A DNA stretch of 64,000 bases from Marinomonas ostreistagni (GTDB taxonomy: Bacteria; Pseudomonadota; Gammaproteobacteria; Pseudomonadales; Marinomonadaceae): NCBI RefSeq assembly GCF_016461785.1, contig NZ_JAEMUH010000008.1, positions 62,001-126,000 of the forward strand, read 5' to 3'. This document shows, one piece after another, positions 1 to 7,053 of this stretch. The notes beneath the pieces were generated by a model. That model saw only the letters and a program-made list of their open reading frames with translations, was not told where the DNA came from and searched no databases. Position 1 is the first letter of the stretch; each line of letters starts with the position of its first letter. Both the position numbers and the translations under genes were made by a program.

Positions 1-1427
1 AAATTCGCCCAGATGTCAAAATCGTTGCCAATGACCTGCTACTTGGTTTTGATGCTCTACAAGGCTTAGTGCTCCCAGTGGACAACATCGGTGGCAAAAC
101 AGGGCGCAAGCAGCTTAAAGCCATTATGGATTGTCTACACCGAGAAGAGTGCGTGATTATCTTTCCAGCAGGGGAAGTATCACGCCTGTCGCCCAGCGGC
201 GTGAAAGACCTAAAGTGGAACTCCAGTTACTTAAAAATTGCAGAGAAAACTAACAGTCAGATTTTACCTGTTCACATTGGTGGTCGTAATTCGATGATGT
301 TTTACACCAGCTCTTGGGTATACCGTCCGCTGTCAACTATGCAGCTCGCCAATGAGATGTTCCGTCAACGCAATCGTCGTATTCCCATTCAAGTAGGCGA
401 ACCTATCCCGATTCAAGAGCTGGCTAAGTTACCATTAAGCAACAAGGAAAAGAACAAACTGGTAAAGCGACACTTGTACCGTATTGCCAAAGGTCGCAAG
501 CCTCTGCTTAAAACAGAAAAAACCATTTCTCATCCGCAAAACCGCCAACAGTTAAAACTTGAGCTAAAACGTGCTGAACATTTAGGTTCCACGAAAGATA
601 ACAAACAAATTTACCTAGTCGATTACGAGCATGAATCCAGCTTAATGCAAGAAATTGGTCGCCTGCGAGAAATCGCTTTCCGAAAAGTAGGCGAAGGTAC
701 AGGTGAGCAAAAAGATATAGACAAATATGACCAATATTACCGACACCTTGTATTGTGGGATGAAGAGGAGCTTGAAATTGTTGGTGCGTACCGTATCGGA
801 GAAGTCTACCGCTATTTAAAAGCTGGCCAGGATAAAAGTATCTATAGCAGCACATTATTCAGCTATAGCTGTGATATGGAGCCCTATTTTGCACGCGGCA
901 TTGAACTTGGACGCAGCTTCATTCAGCCTAAATATTGGGGAAAGCGTAGCCTCGACTACCTATGGTATGGCATTGGTGCTTATTTAATTAAACATCCTGA
1001 AGTGCGCTATATGTTTGGCCCCGTCAGTCTTAGTGGACATTTCCCACCTCTCGCCAAAGACATGATTGTCCATTTCTACCGCAGTTATTTTGCAGACCCT
1101 GAGCATTTAGCAAGTTCATATACCCGCTACAACATCCAAGAAGAACACAGAACGCTGCTGGAAAGCTACTTTAGTGGTGAAAACTATGAAGAAGACTTTC
1201 GCAGTCTAAAAGAGCAACTAGGCAATATCGGTGCAGCCGTTCCTACCCTGTTTAAACAATATAGTGAATTGTGCGAAGACCAAGGCGTTCGTTTTCTGGA
1301 TTTTGGGGTCGACGCAAGCTTTGGTTACTGTGTCGACGGATTAGTCCTCGTGGATTTAGACCGCGTCAAAGACAGCAAAAGGAAGCGCTATTTATCCAGT
1401 AACGACATTGCTCACGAGTCCTTATGA
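1..1427 (+). CDS. OlsF-like bifunctional ornithine-lipid acyltransferase (5' end outside window)
   Basis: The reading frame is open from base 3, so the true start lies upstream of the window; about 474 residues are visible. The N-terminal part is the end of a PlsC-type acyltransferase: FPAGEVSR (about nt 165-188) matches the FPEGxxS block, and the HX4D box would lie off the window. The C-terminal 270 residues form a hemolysin/OlsB-type N-acyltransferase, with LREIAFRKVGEG, a following D...YYRHLVLWD and VGAYRIGEV. Fused proteins of this layout (OlsF family) make ornithine lipid: the C-terminal domain N-acylates ornithine and the N-terminal domain adds the second acyl chain at the inner membrane. 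A plain hemolysin-type acyltransferase without ornithine specificity is the alternative. It is convergent with, and overlaps by 16 nt, the small gene on the other strand. Confidence 0.75.
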   Translation, partial: IRPDVKIVANDLLLGFDALQGLVLPVDNIGGKTGRKQLKAIMDCLHREECVIIFPAGEVSRLSPSGVKDLKWNSSYLKIAEKTNSQILPVHIGGRNSMMFYTSSWVYRPLSTMQLANEMFRQRNRRIPIQVGEPIPIQELAKLPLSNKEKNKLVKRHLYRIAKGRKPLLKTEKTISHPQNRQQLKLELKRAEHLGSTKDNKQIYLVDYEHESSLMQEIGRLREIAFRKVGEGTGEQKDIDKYDQYYRHLVLWDEEELEIVGAYRIGEVYRYLKAGQDKSIYSSTLFSYSCDMEPYFARGIELGRSFIQPKYWGKRSLDYLWYGIGAYLIKHPEVRYMFGPVSLSGHFPPLAKDMIVHFYRSYFADPEHLASSYTRYNIQEEHRTLLESYFSGENYEEDFRSLKEQLGNIGAAVPTLFKQYSELCEDQGVRFLDFGVDASFGYCVDGLVLVDLDRVKDSKRKRYLSSNDIAHESL

Positions 1428-1534
1428 TGAGACCGATGTGAAGCACCTGAGTGATGTTTTAAGTACCAAAGGTATCCAAGCTTTAAAACAAAAGCGATGG
1501 CTAGAATAACTAAAACAATATGAGTGAATTCCAT
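1412..1534 (-). CDS. Small single-pass membrane protein, 40 aa
   Basis: I do not recognise this family. The minus-strand frame runs from ATG at 1534 to TGA at 1412-1414 and is preceded by a near-perfect ribosome-binding site (GAGGAGG, 5 nt before the ATG). Residues 4-25 (THIVLVILAIAFVLKLGYLW) are a clear transmembrane helix, followed by a basic, His-rich tail (HHSGASHRSHHKDS). The tail is probably cytosolic by the positive-inside rule, with the N-terminus outside. The 3' end overlaps the end of the OlsF-like gene by 16 nt, tail to tail. The evidence is the strong start site and the helix; no homologue could be checked. Confidence 0.6.
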   Translation of the reverse strand: MEFTHIVLVILAIAFVLKLGYLWYLKHHSGASHRSHHKDS

Positions 1535-1780
1535 AGAAGCCTCCTCGATTGTTGAAGAACACCTTTTATTCTAGTCGATCAAGCCAAATAATTGTGCATT
1601 GTTTGAACAATACGCCCTCATTTTTGGCGCTAAAGTGATATAGCATCGGTACTACAGGCACAAATTGCACTAAAGCAGGGGATAAAGCAGCAACTTTTCC
1701 CCATTGGCGTAAGACTTGCTTGCATAGCGATGGATGTGCATAAGTCATGAGAATCCTGTTACGGACTCAAGGAGCTGAAA

Positions 1781-2086
1781 ATGATTGAAAAGACCTATCT
1801 AAAAACCAAACCCGAATGCAAAGTGAAATTTGCCTTACCCATTGATAAAGTCGAGGGCGCTAAGAAGGTTTTCCTTGTGGGAGACTTCAATGACTGGAAC
1901 GAATCCGCCACTCCCATGCGCAAGCAAAAGACAGGTGTATTTGCTTCGACAGTTAATTTAGAAAAAGATAAGCAATATCAGTTTCGTTACTTGGTGGATG
2001 GTAAAATTTGGCTTAATGATGAAAGTGCTGATGCATTCGCTCAAAGCCCAATCAGTCATGATCAGAACTGCGTTTTGCAGCTATAA
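1781..2086 (+). CDS. Lone CBM48 / AMPK-type glycogen-binding domain protein, 101 aa
   Basis: The whole protein is one early-set beta-sandwich of the CBM48 / isoamylase-N / AMPK-beta type. KVFLVGDFNDWNESATPM (residues 29-46) is the diagnostic FxGDFNxW strand, and YQFRYLVDGKIWLNDESAD is the second half, carrying the usual Trp and Asn. It has no catalytic domain and no signal peptide, so it is a free cytosolic module that would bind alpha-glucan or act as an adaptor. AAGGAGCTGAAA before the ATG is a good ribosome-binding site. It is followed by its own terminator, so it is a single-gene unit. The partner is unknown, and no glycogen gene is nearby. Confidence 0.8.
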   Translation: MIEKTYLKTKPECKVKFALPIDKVEGAKKVFLVGDFNDWNESATPMRKQKTGVFASTVNLEKDKQYQFRYLVDGKIWLNDESADAFAQSPISHDQNCVLQL

Positions 2087-2108
2087 TCTTCGTTTTGACA
2101 TTCTTTTT

Positions 2109-2146
2109 TAAAAGCTCCTAACGCTTGTTATAGGGGCTTTTTTATT
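2109..2146 (+). terminator. Rho-independent terminator after the CBM48 gene
   Basis: AAAAGCTCC pairs with GGGGCTTTT (one G-T wobble) around a 14-16-nt loop and is followed by a T tract. Confidence 0.8.
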
Positions 2147-2240
2147 GCCTTTCTCTTACTAAAATCGCTTTTTCTAGCCATCATTTTCACATTTTTTTTT
2201 ACTCTATGGATTTCAAAACCACTCATTTTATGTACAATGA

Positions 2241-2268
2241 TTTTTATTAAACGCTCATTTAATAAAAA
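2241..2268. promoter_or_regulatory. Large palindrome upstream of betB, candidate BetI operator
   Basis: Perfect 11-bp arms TTTTTATTAAA (2241-2251) and TTTAATAAAAA (2258-2268) flank a 6-bp CGCTCA spacer. The core ATTAAACG...TTTAAT is like TetR-family operators, and BetI is the TetR-type repressor of bet genes. It sits just after a possible -10 (TACAAT, 2233-2238; TTTCAA at 2211-2216 as a weak -35) and about 80 bp before the betB ATG, the right place for a repressor. Assignment to BetI is inference; no betI gene lies in this window. Confidence 0.55.
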
Positions 2269-2350
2269 ATTATGCGCAAATTTCAGCAAAATGAGCTAAC
2301 CCAATACATCCTAACTTAGGATTTAACTTTTCGACTTTGAGAGGTGAAAC

Positions 2351-3808
2351 ATGGCACATAAGCAGCAATACATTCACGGCCGTTACGTTGCGTCCACAAC
2401 AGGTGAGACCTTCGAAACACGTAACCCAGCAACGGGTGAACTGCTAGCGACTCTAGAACTTGCAGGCGAAAAAGAGCTGCAAGCGGCTGTGGACTCTGCA
2501 AAACAAGGTCAAAAAGTTTGGGCTGCAATGAGTGGTGTTGAACGTGGCCGTATACTAAAACGCGCCGCTGACCTACTTCGCGAAAACAATGAAGAAATCG
2601 CGAAACTGGAAGTGCTGGATACTGGTAAACCGCTTCAAGAAGCGATGGTTGTCGACATCCAAACAGGCGCTGACGTAATCGAATATTACGCAGGCCTTGC
2701 AGACAAGATTCAAGGCGACTTCCAAGACCTAGATGCTGACAGCTTCTTCTACTCACGTCGTGAACCACTTGGCGTGTGCGCTGGCATCGGCGCTTGGAAC
2801 TACCCAATTCAAATTGCTTGTTGGAAATCTGGCCCAGCCTTGGCTGCGGGTAATGCAATGATTTTCAAACCATCTGAAGAAACGCCGCTTACGGCTTACA
2901 AACTGGCGGAAATCTTCACTGAAGCAGGGCTTCCTGACGGCGTATTTAACATCGTTCAAGGGGATGCGCGCACAGGTCAATTGATCACTAACCACCCAGA
3001 AATCGACAAAGTCTCCTTCACAGGTGAAGTCGGCACGGGTAAAAAAGTTATGTCGGCTTCTGCGTCTTCACTTAAAGACGTCACCATGGAGCTAGGTGGT
3101 AAATCACCACTGATCATCTTCCCTGATATGCCTGTAGACCAGGCAGTTTCCGGCGCCATGTTAGCTAACTTCTACACTCAAGGTGAAGTATGCACCAACG
3201 GCACGCGAGTGTTCGTACACGAAGACATGCTTGAAGCTTTCAAGGCAGAACTAAAAACACGTACGGAAGCCATGATCATCGGCGACCCAATGGACATGGA
3301 CACGCAAGTTGGTTCCTTGATCAACCAAGGCCACATGGAAAAAGTGCTAGGCTACATCGATGCTGCGAAAGAAGCTGGCGCAACATTACTATGCGGCGGC
3401 GAGCGCTACACAGAAAATGGCTGTGAAAACGGCGCCTTCGTTAAACCAACAGTATTCACAGATTGTACCGATGATATGCCACAAGTTCGTGACGAAATTT
3501 TCGGCCCAGTGATGTCAGTACTGAGCTTCAAAGATGAAGACGAAGCGATCCGTCGTGCCAACGATACCAAATACGGTCTAGCAGCTGGCGTATTCACCAA
3601 AGACGTGAGCCGTGCTCATCGTGTGATCAAACAGCTTGAAGCCGGTATTTGTTGGATCAACACTTGGGGCGCATCGCCAGCAGAAATGCCAGTAGGTGGT
3701 TACAAAGAGTCTGGTATTGGTCGTGAAAACGGTATCGAAACACTGCGCGCTTACACGCAAGTGAAGAGCGTCTTGGTTTCTATGACAGACATTCCTAGCC
3801 CTTACTAA
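2351..3808 (+). CDS. betB: Betaine aldehyde dehydrogenase BetB
   Basis: Oxidises betaine aldehyde to glycine betaine with NAD(P)+, the second step of osmoprotectant synthesis from choline, in the cytosol. The 485-residue length is normal for the family. The aldehyde-dehydrogenase core is intact: the cofactor loop FTGEVGTGK (223-231), general base Glu247 in MELGGKSP, catalytic Cys281 in TQGEVCTNG, and EIFGPVMSV near the C-terminus. GAGGTG lies 7 nt before the ATG. The gene is 15 bp ahead of betA in the same direction, so they form one operon. The usual upstream betI is missing; a CBM48 gene with its own terminator is there instead. Confidence 0.95.
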   Translation: MAHKQQYIHGRYVASTTGETFETRNPATGELLATLELAGEKELQAAVDSAKQGQKVWAAMSGVERGRILKRAADLLRENNEEIAKLEVLDTGKPLQEAMVVDIQTGADVIEYYAGLADKIQGDFQDLDADSFFYSRREPLGVCAGIGAWNYPIQIACWKSGPALAAGNAMIFKPSEETPLTAYKLAEIFTEAGLPDGVFNIVQGDARTGQLITNHPEIDKVSFTGEVGTGKKVMSASASSLKDVTMELGGKSPLIIFPDMPVDQAVSGAMLANFYTQGEVCTNGTRVFVHEDMLEAFKAELKTRTEAMIIGDPMDMDTQVGSLINQGHMEKVLGYIDAAKEAGATLLCGGERYTENGCENGAFVKPTVFTDCTDDMPQVRDEIFGPVMSVLSFKDEDEAIRRANDTKYGLAAGVFTKDVSRAHRVIKQLEAGICWINTWGASPAEMPVGGYKESGIGRENGIETLRAYTQVKSVLVSMTDIPSPY

Positions 3809-3823
3809 GGTAGTGGAGACATC

Positions 3824-5488
3824 ATGAGCGAAGTATATGATTACATCATTGTTGGCGCCGGCTCTGCGGGCTGTGTGCTAGCAGATCGCCTAACGGAAAG
3901 TGGCGAGCACAAGGTTTTACTCGTGGAAATGGGAGGCTCTGACAAGAGCATCTTTATTCAAATGCCAACCGCTTTATCGTACCCAATGAACACAGACAAG
4001 TACGCTTGGCAATTCCACACTGATAAAGAAGACGGTCTTGATGGCCGTGAAATGCACTGCCCACGAGGCAAAGTGTTAGGTGGTTCCTCCTCTATCAATG
4101 GCATGGTGTATGTTCGTGGCCATGCCTGCGACTTTGATGAATGGGAAGAAAACGGAGCCGAGGGCTGGAATTACCAGACTGTACTGCCTTACTTTAAACG
4201 TGCTGAGACTTGGTCTGGCGGAGCTGACACCTATCGTGGTGGTGATGGCCCATTATCGACCAACAACGGTAATGACATGACCATGAACCCATTGTATCAA
4301 GCCTTTATTGATGCAGGGGAAGAAGCGGGCTACGGAAAAACTGACGACTACAACGGTTACCGTCAAGAAGGCTTCGGCCCAATGCACATGACCGTTAAAG
4401 ACGGCGTTCGTGCATCAACCTCAAACGCTTATCTACGCCGTGCTATGAAACGCTCGAACCTTACCTTAAAGACAGGCGTTTTAACTGAAAAAGTCTTGTT
4501 CGACGGCCAGCGCGCAACCGGTCTTGAGTTCCGTATAAACGGACAGAAACAGCAAGCAACAGCGTCCAAAGAAGTCATTCTTAGTGCCGGTTCAATTGGC
4601 TCACCAACCATTTTGCAGCGCTCAGGTGTCGGTCCAAAAGCGGTACTTGAAAACGCTAGTGTACCAGTGATTCATGACCTACCTGGTGTGGGTGAAAACC
4701 TGCAAGACCACTTGGAAGTGTACTTCCAGTATTGGTGTAAACAGCCTGTGACGCTGAACAGCAAACTAGGCTTGATTAGCAAAGGCTTAATCGGCACGCG
4801 TTGGATCTTGTTCAAAGACGGTCTGGGTGCCACTAACCACTTTGAATCTTGTGGCTTTATCCGCTCACGCGCGGGCCTTAAATGGCCAAACATTCAGTAC
4901 CACTTCCTACCAGCAGCCATGCGCTACGACGGTCAGGCTGCGGTGGACGGCCATGGTTTCCAAGTACATGTAGGTCCTAACAAACCAGAGAGTCGCGGCA
5001 AAGTTTGGATCGAGTCAAACGATCCTGAAGCAAAGCCACGTATTCACTTTAACTACATTGGCACAGAACAAGACAAACAGGACTGGCGCGACACCATTCG
5101 CCTAACCCGTGAAGTCTTGCAACAGTCTGCCCTAGACGACTACCGAGGTGAAGAGATTCAGCCAGGTATGAATATCCAAAGCGATGAAGAAATCGATCGC
5201 TGGGTAAAAGACAATGTAGAAAGTGCCTACCATCCTTCTTGTACCTGTAAGATGGGCGCCGACGACGACGCAATGGCAGTTTTAGATGCCGAATGTCGTG
5301 TACGCGGAGTAGAAAACCTACGCGTGGTGGATTCATCTATCTTCCCAACCATCACCAACGGCAACTTGAACGCCCCAACCATCATGGTGGCAGAACGAGC
5401 AGCCGATATGATCTTAGGTAAATCTTTACTGCCAGCGGCCAACGCACCAGTATGGATTCATCCTGAGTACCAGACTCAACAGCGTTAA
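3824..5488 (+). CDS. betA: Choline dehydrogenase BetA (GMC flavoprotein)
   Basis: FAD-dependent, membrane-associated oxidoreductase that turns choline into betaine aldehyde for BetB. It has 554 residues, typical for BetA. The FAD-binding GAGSAG motif lies at residues 11-16. GMC signature 1 ([19 protein letters not shown]) is around residues 82-100, and GMC signature 2 ([17 protein letters not shown]) follows. His470 in [12 protein letters not shown] is the expected catalytic base, and [17 protein letters not shown] closes the fold. It begins 15 bp after betB with GTGGAGA as ribosome-binding site and ends before a strong terminator, so the operon is betBA. Confidence 0.95.
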   Translation: MSEVYDYIIVGAGSAGCVLADRLTESGEHKVLLVEMGGSDKSIFIQMPTALSYPMNTDKYAWQFHTDKEDGLDGREMHCPRGKVLGGSSSINGMVYVRGHACDFDEWEENGAEGWNYQTVLPYFKRAETWSGGADTYRGGDGPLSTNNGNDMTMNPLYQAFIDAGEEAGYGKTDDYNGYRQEGFGPMHMTVKDGVRASTSNAYLRRAMKRSNLTLKTGVLTEKVLFDGQRATGLEFRINGQKQQATASKEVILSAGSIGSPTILQRSGVGPKAVLENASVPVIHDLPGVGENLQDHLEVYFQYWCKQPVTLNSKLGLISKGLIGTRWILFKDGLGATNHFESCGFIRSRAGLKWPNIQYHFLPAAMRYDGQAAVDGHGFQVHVGPNKPESRGKVWIESNDPEAKPRIHFNYIGTEQDKQDWRDTIRLTREVLQQSALDDYRGEEIQPGMNIQSDEEIDRWVKDNVESAYHPSCTCKMGADDDAMAVLDAECRVRGVENLRVVDSSIFPTITNGNLNAPTIMVAERAADMILGKSLLPAANAPVWIHPEYQTQQR

Positions 5489-5497
5489 AGTTGAGTC
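5473..5497 (+). repeat. Inverted repeat spanning the betA stop codon
   Basis: GACTCAAC and GTTGAGTC (8-bp perfect arms, 9-nt loop) straddle the TAA of betA. No T tract follows, so it may protect the mRNA end or assist the terminator 20 bp further on. Confidence 0.5.
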
Positions 5498-5516
5498 ACA
5501 GCGTTACTCCACCTTT

Positions 5517-5539
5517 AGGCCTCCTCGGAGGCCTTTTTT
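5517..5539 (+). terminator. Terminator of betBA
   Basis: AGGCCTCC/GGAGGCCT perfect 8-bp stem with a very short loop, followed by six T. Confidence 0.9.
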
Positions 5540-5580
5540 GCATCTTACGTCGACTCCCAAGCAGCAGAATTAATCACGAC

Positions 5581-5814
5581 TCAACACTCCCCATAATGAT
5601 ATCTAAGCTGCATGATTATCAAAGTATAGTCATCACATCGATAAACAATCCGATGCTCATCGTTAATCCGTTTTGACTAATAGTCTGATAAGCCATGTTT
5701 CTATGGTTCTGGCTTACCAATGCCTTCAAATGAAAGATCCGGGTATAAAATCCAACGATTGCTCTCTTCACGTTTTGCCAGTACTTTGTATATCAATTTC
5801 GTCAAGGTACACAT
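5581..5814 (-). pseudogene. Decayed YoeB/Txe-family toxin gene with two in-frame amber stops
   Basis: Minus-strand frame ending at TGA 5581-5583. From 5730 down it reads FEGIGKPEP-stop-KHGLSDY-stop-SKRINDEHRIVYRCDDYTL and ends LRYHYGEC. This is the C-terminal half of a YoeB ribosome-dependent mRNA endonuclease (family pattern PFEGxGKPEPLKHxLSGxWSRRIxxEHRLVY...RYHY). The two stops, TAG at 5701-5703 and TAG at 5677-5679, stand where the family has Leu (TTG) and Trp (TGG), so each is one base change. The open frame reaches 5814 (an ATG there), but residues before FEG do not look like a YoeB N-terminus, so the front half is lost or replaced. No YefM/Axe antitoxin gene was found beside it. It is non-functional as read. 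Confidence 0.8.
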
Positions 5815-5829
5815 GGATTCGTAACAACT

Positions 5830-6330
5830 ATGACAACGTTTACCACCTACTATTTAGAAATGCACTCTCCTCACCAACTGAATGCAAAAATGCTCCCAGA
5901 CTCATTAAATATTGTTGAGTGTGAGCAGCCACAATATGAGCTAAATCGCTTTTTATACCAGCTTGTTGGAGATTCATGGGATTGGGGAGATTTAGACACT
6001 TATACTAATGAACAGTGGCAAGCTCGTGTCGAAGACGTGGCTTTAAGAACATGGATTGCATATTATCGTGGCAGCATTGCAGGTTACTATGAACTGTATC
6101 GACCAGACGGTGTAAATGCCGAAATTAAATATTTTGGTTTGTCACGAGAAAATATTGGCAAAGGATTTGGTGGAGCATTACTTAGCCAAGCAATAACATC
6201 CGCTTGGAAATGGCCTGGAACTCAAAGAGTTTGGGTTCATACATGCACACTAGATCATCCAAGTGCACTGAAAAATTATTTATCCCGTGGTATGACAATC
6301 TACAAACAAGAAATTACACCATTAATATAG
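5830..6330 (+). CDS. GNAT-family N-acetyltransferase
   Basis: A 166-residue GNAT protein. The acetyl-CoA loop is visible in LSRENIGKGFGGALLSQAI (Q/R-x-x-G-x-G/A pattern), followed by the beta-bulge segment RVWVHTCTLDHPSALKNYLSRGM, typical of the C-terminal half. The substrate is unknown. No clear ribosome-binding site precedes the ATG at 5830; an ATG at 5860 is an alternative. The gene is distinctly AT-rich compared with betBA and neighbours, and with the YoeB remnant upstream and another GNAT gene downstream it looks like acquired accessory DNA. Confidence 0.75.
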   Translation: MTTFTTYYLEMHSPHQLNAKMLPDSLNIVECEQPQYELNRFLYQLVGDSWDWGDLDTYTNEQWQARVEDVALRTWIAYYRGSIAGYYELYRPDGVNAEIKYFGLSRENIGKGFGGALLSQAITSAWKWPGTQRVWVHTCTLDHPSALKNYLSRGMTIYKQEITPLI

Positions 6331-6365
6331 AGTGTTTACTCCATACTCCCCTGCAAGGAAAAGCA

Positions 6366-6818
6366 ATGAAGATAAGGACATTACAATTATCAGATGTCGA
6401 AGTTGCTAGCGGTGTGTGTATCGCCGCATTTGATCAATCTGTGGCGAGCTCTCTGCCCGCAGAGGGCATCGAGACCTTTGCCAAAATCTCAGCCCCCGAA
6501 GCCTTTCGAGAGCGAATGAGCAAGGACACAATGATGCTCGTCGCTGAAATAGAAACCAACATTGTAGGTTTTGCAGAGCTTAGGGAGGGAAACCACGTGT
6601 CCATGCTGTTTGTACGTCCGGATAGGCAGCAACAAGGAATTGGCAAGGCCTTATTAACACAGCTCATCAAACACGCCCGTAGCCCATCAATAAGCGTCAG
6701 CGCCTCGTTGTCCTCAGTCACTGCTTACCAAACCTTTGGCTTTATCTTATCAGGCGAAATTAACCAAATTGCAGGGCTGATCTATCAACCCATGACGATG
6801 ACTCTACCCAATGAATGA
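6366..6818 (+). CDS. GNAT-family N-acetyltransferase, 150 aa
   Basis: A small acetyltransferase with MLFVRPDRQQQGIGKALLTQLI as the acetyl-CoA binding strand-helix (QQQGIGKA fits R/Q-x-x-G-x-G/A) and a C-terminal SVTAYQTFGFILSGE segment, as in GCN5-type enzymes of the ElaA/YafP sort. The start was set at the ATG at 6366 because AAGGAA lies just upstream and the protein then begins MKIRTLQLSDVEVA, the normal first strand of GNATs. It lies 35 bp after the previous acetyltransferase, so they may be co-transcribed. Substrate not predictable. Confidence 0.8.
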   Translation: MKIRTLQLSDVEVASGVCIAAFDQSVASSLPAEGIETFAKISAPEAFRERMSKDTMMLVAEIETNIVGFAELREGNHVSMLFVRPDRQQQGIGKALLTQLIKHARSPSISVSASLSSVTAYQTFGFILSGEINQIAGLIYQPMTMTLPNE

Positions 6819-6976
6819 ACTATATAAATATCGTGCATGTTCAAGTCTTTACTGGGCAAGGCCTACGTCTACGTACTCAAAATGCATTAGACATGGCCTT
6901 CTGTACGTCAACCATTCCGGCGTATGTTACTGCTTTGCTGGATGCCGGTATCATCACTATTGATTACCGTTCCTAA
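6815..6976 (+). CDS. Short hypothetical gene, 53 aa
   Basis: An ATG at 6815 overlaps the stop of the preceding acetyltransferase (ATGA), an arrangement that favours translational coupling. The product begins MNYINIVHVQVFTGQGLRL and ends ALLDAGIITIDYRS. No family is recognised, and there is no transmembrane segment. It may be the broken tail of a larger accessory gene instead of a working protein. Confidence 0.35.
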   Translation: MNYINIVHVQVFTGQGLRLRTQNALDMAFCTSTIPAYVTALLDAGIITIDYRS

Positions 6977-6996
6977 ACCGCCATATCTGTTGAGCG

Positions 6997-7029
6997 ATCT
7001 CCCTGTCATGCTAAGCGCGACAGGGAGAT
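6997..7029. terminator. Hairpin between convergent genes
   Basis: Perfect 11-bp inverted repeat ATCTCCCTGTC / GACAGGGAGAT with an 11-nt loop, between the + strand accessory genes and the - strand dikinase-like gene. There is no strong T tract on either side, so it is a candidate bidirectional terminator or RNA-stabilising hairpin. Confidence 0.55.
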
Positions 7030-7053
7030 GTCACTTGGTTTATTCAACGAAGT

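Noticed and set aside
1357-1509. Frame on the + strand ending SPYDETDVKHLSDVLSTKGIQ...KRWLE after the OlsF-like gene
   Set aside because: The residues look protein-like, but there is no good start codon or ribosome-binding site, and most of it is antisense to the better-supported 40-residue gene.
1566-1748. 60-codon minus-strand frame upstream of the 40-residue membrane-protein gene
   Set aside because: It has a modest AGGA before its ATG, but the product shows no recognisable pattern and it covers the likely promoter of the CBM48 gene; not supported enough to call.
5491-5918. Short + strand frames between betA and the first GNAT gene
   Set aside because: They overlap the betBA terminator and the minus-strand YoeB remnant, and show no coding pattern.
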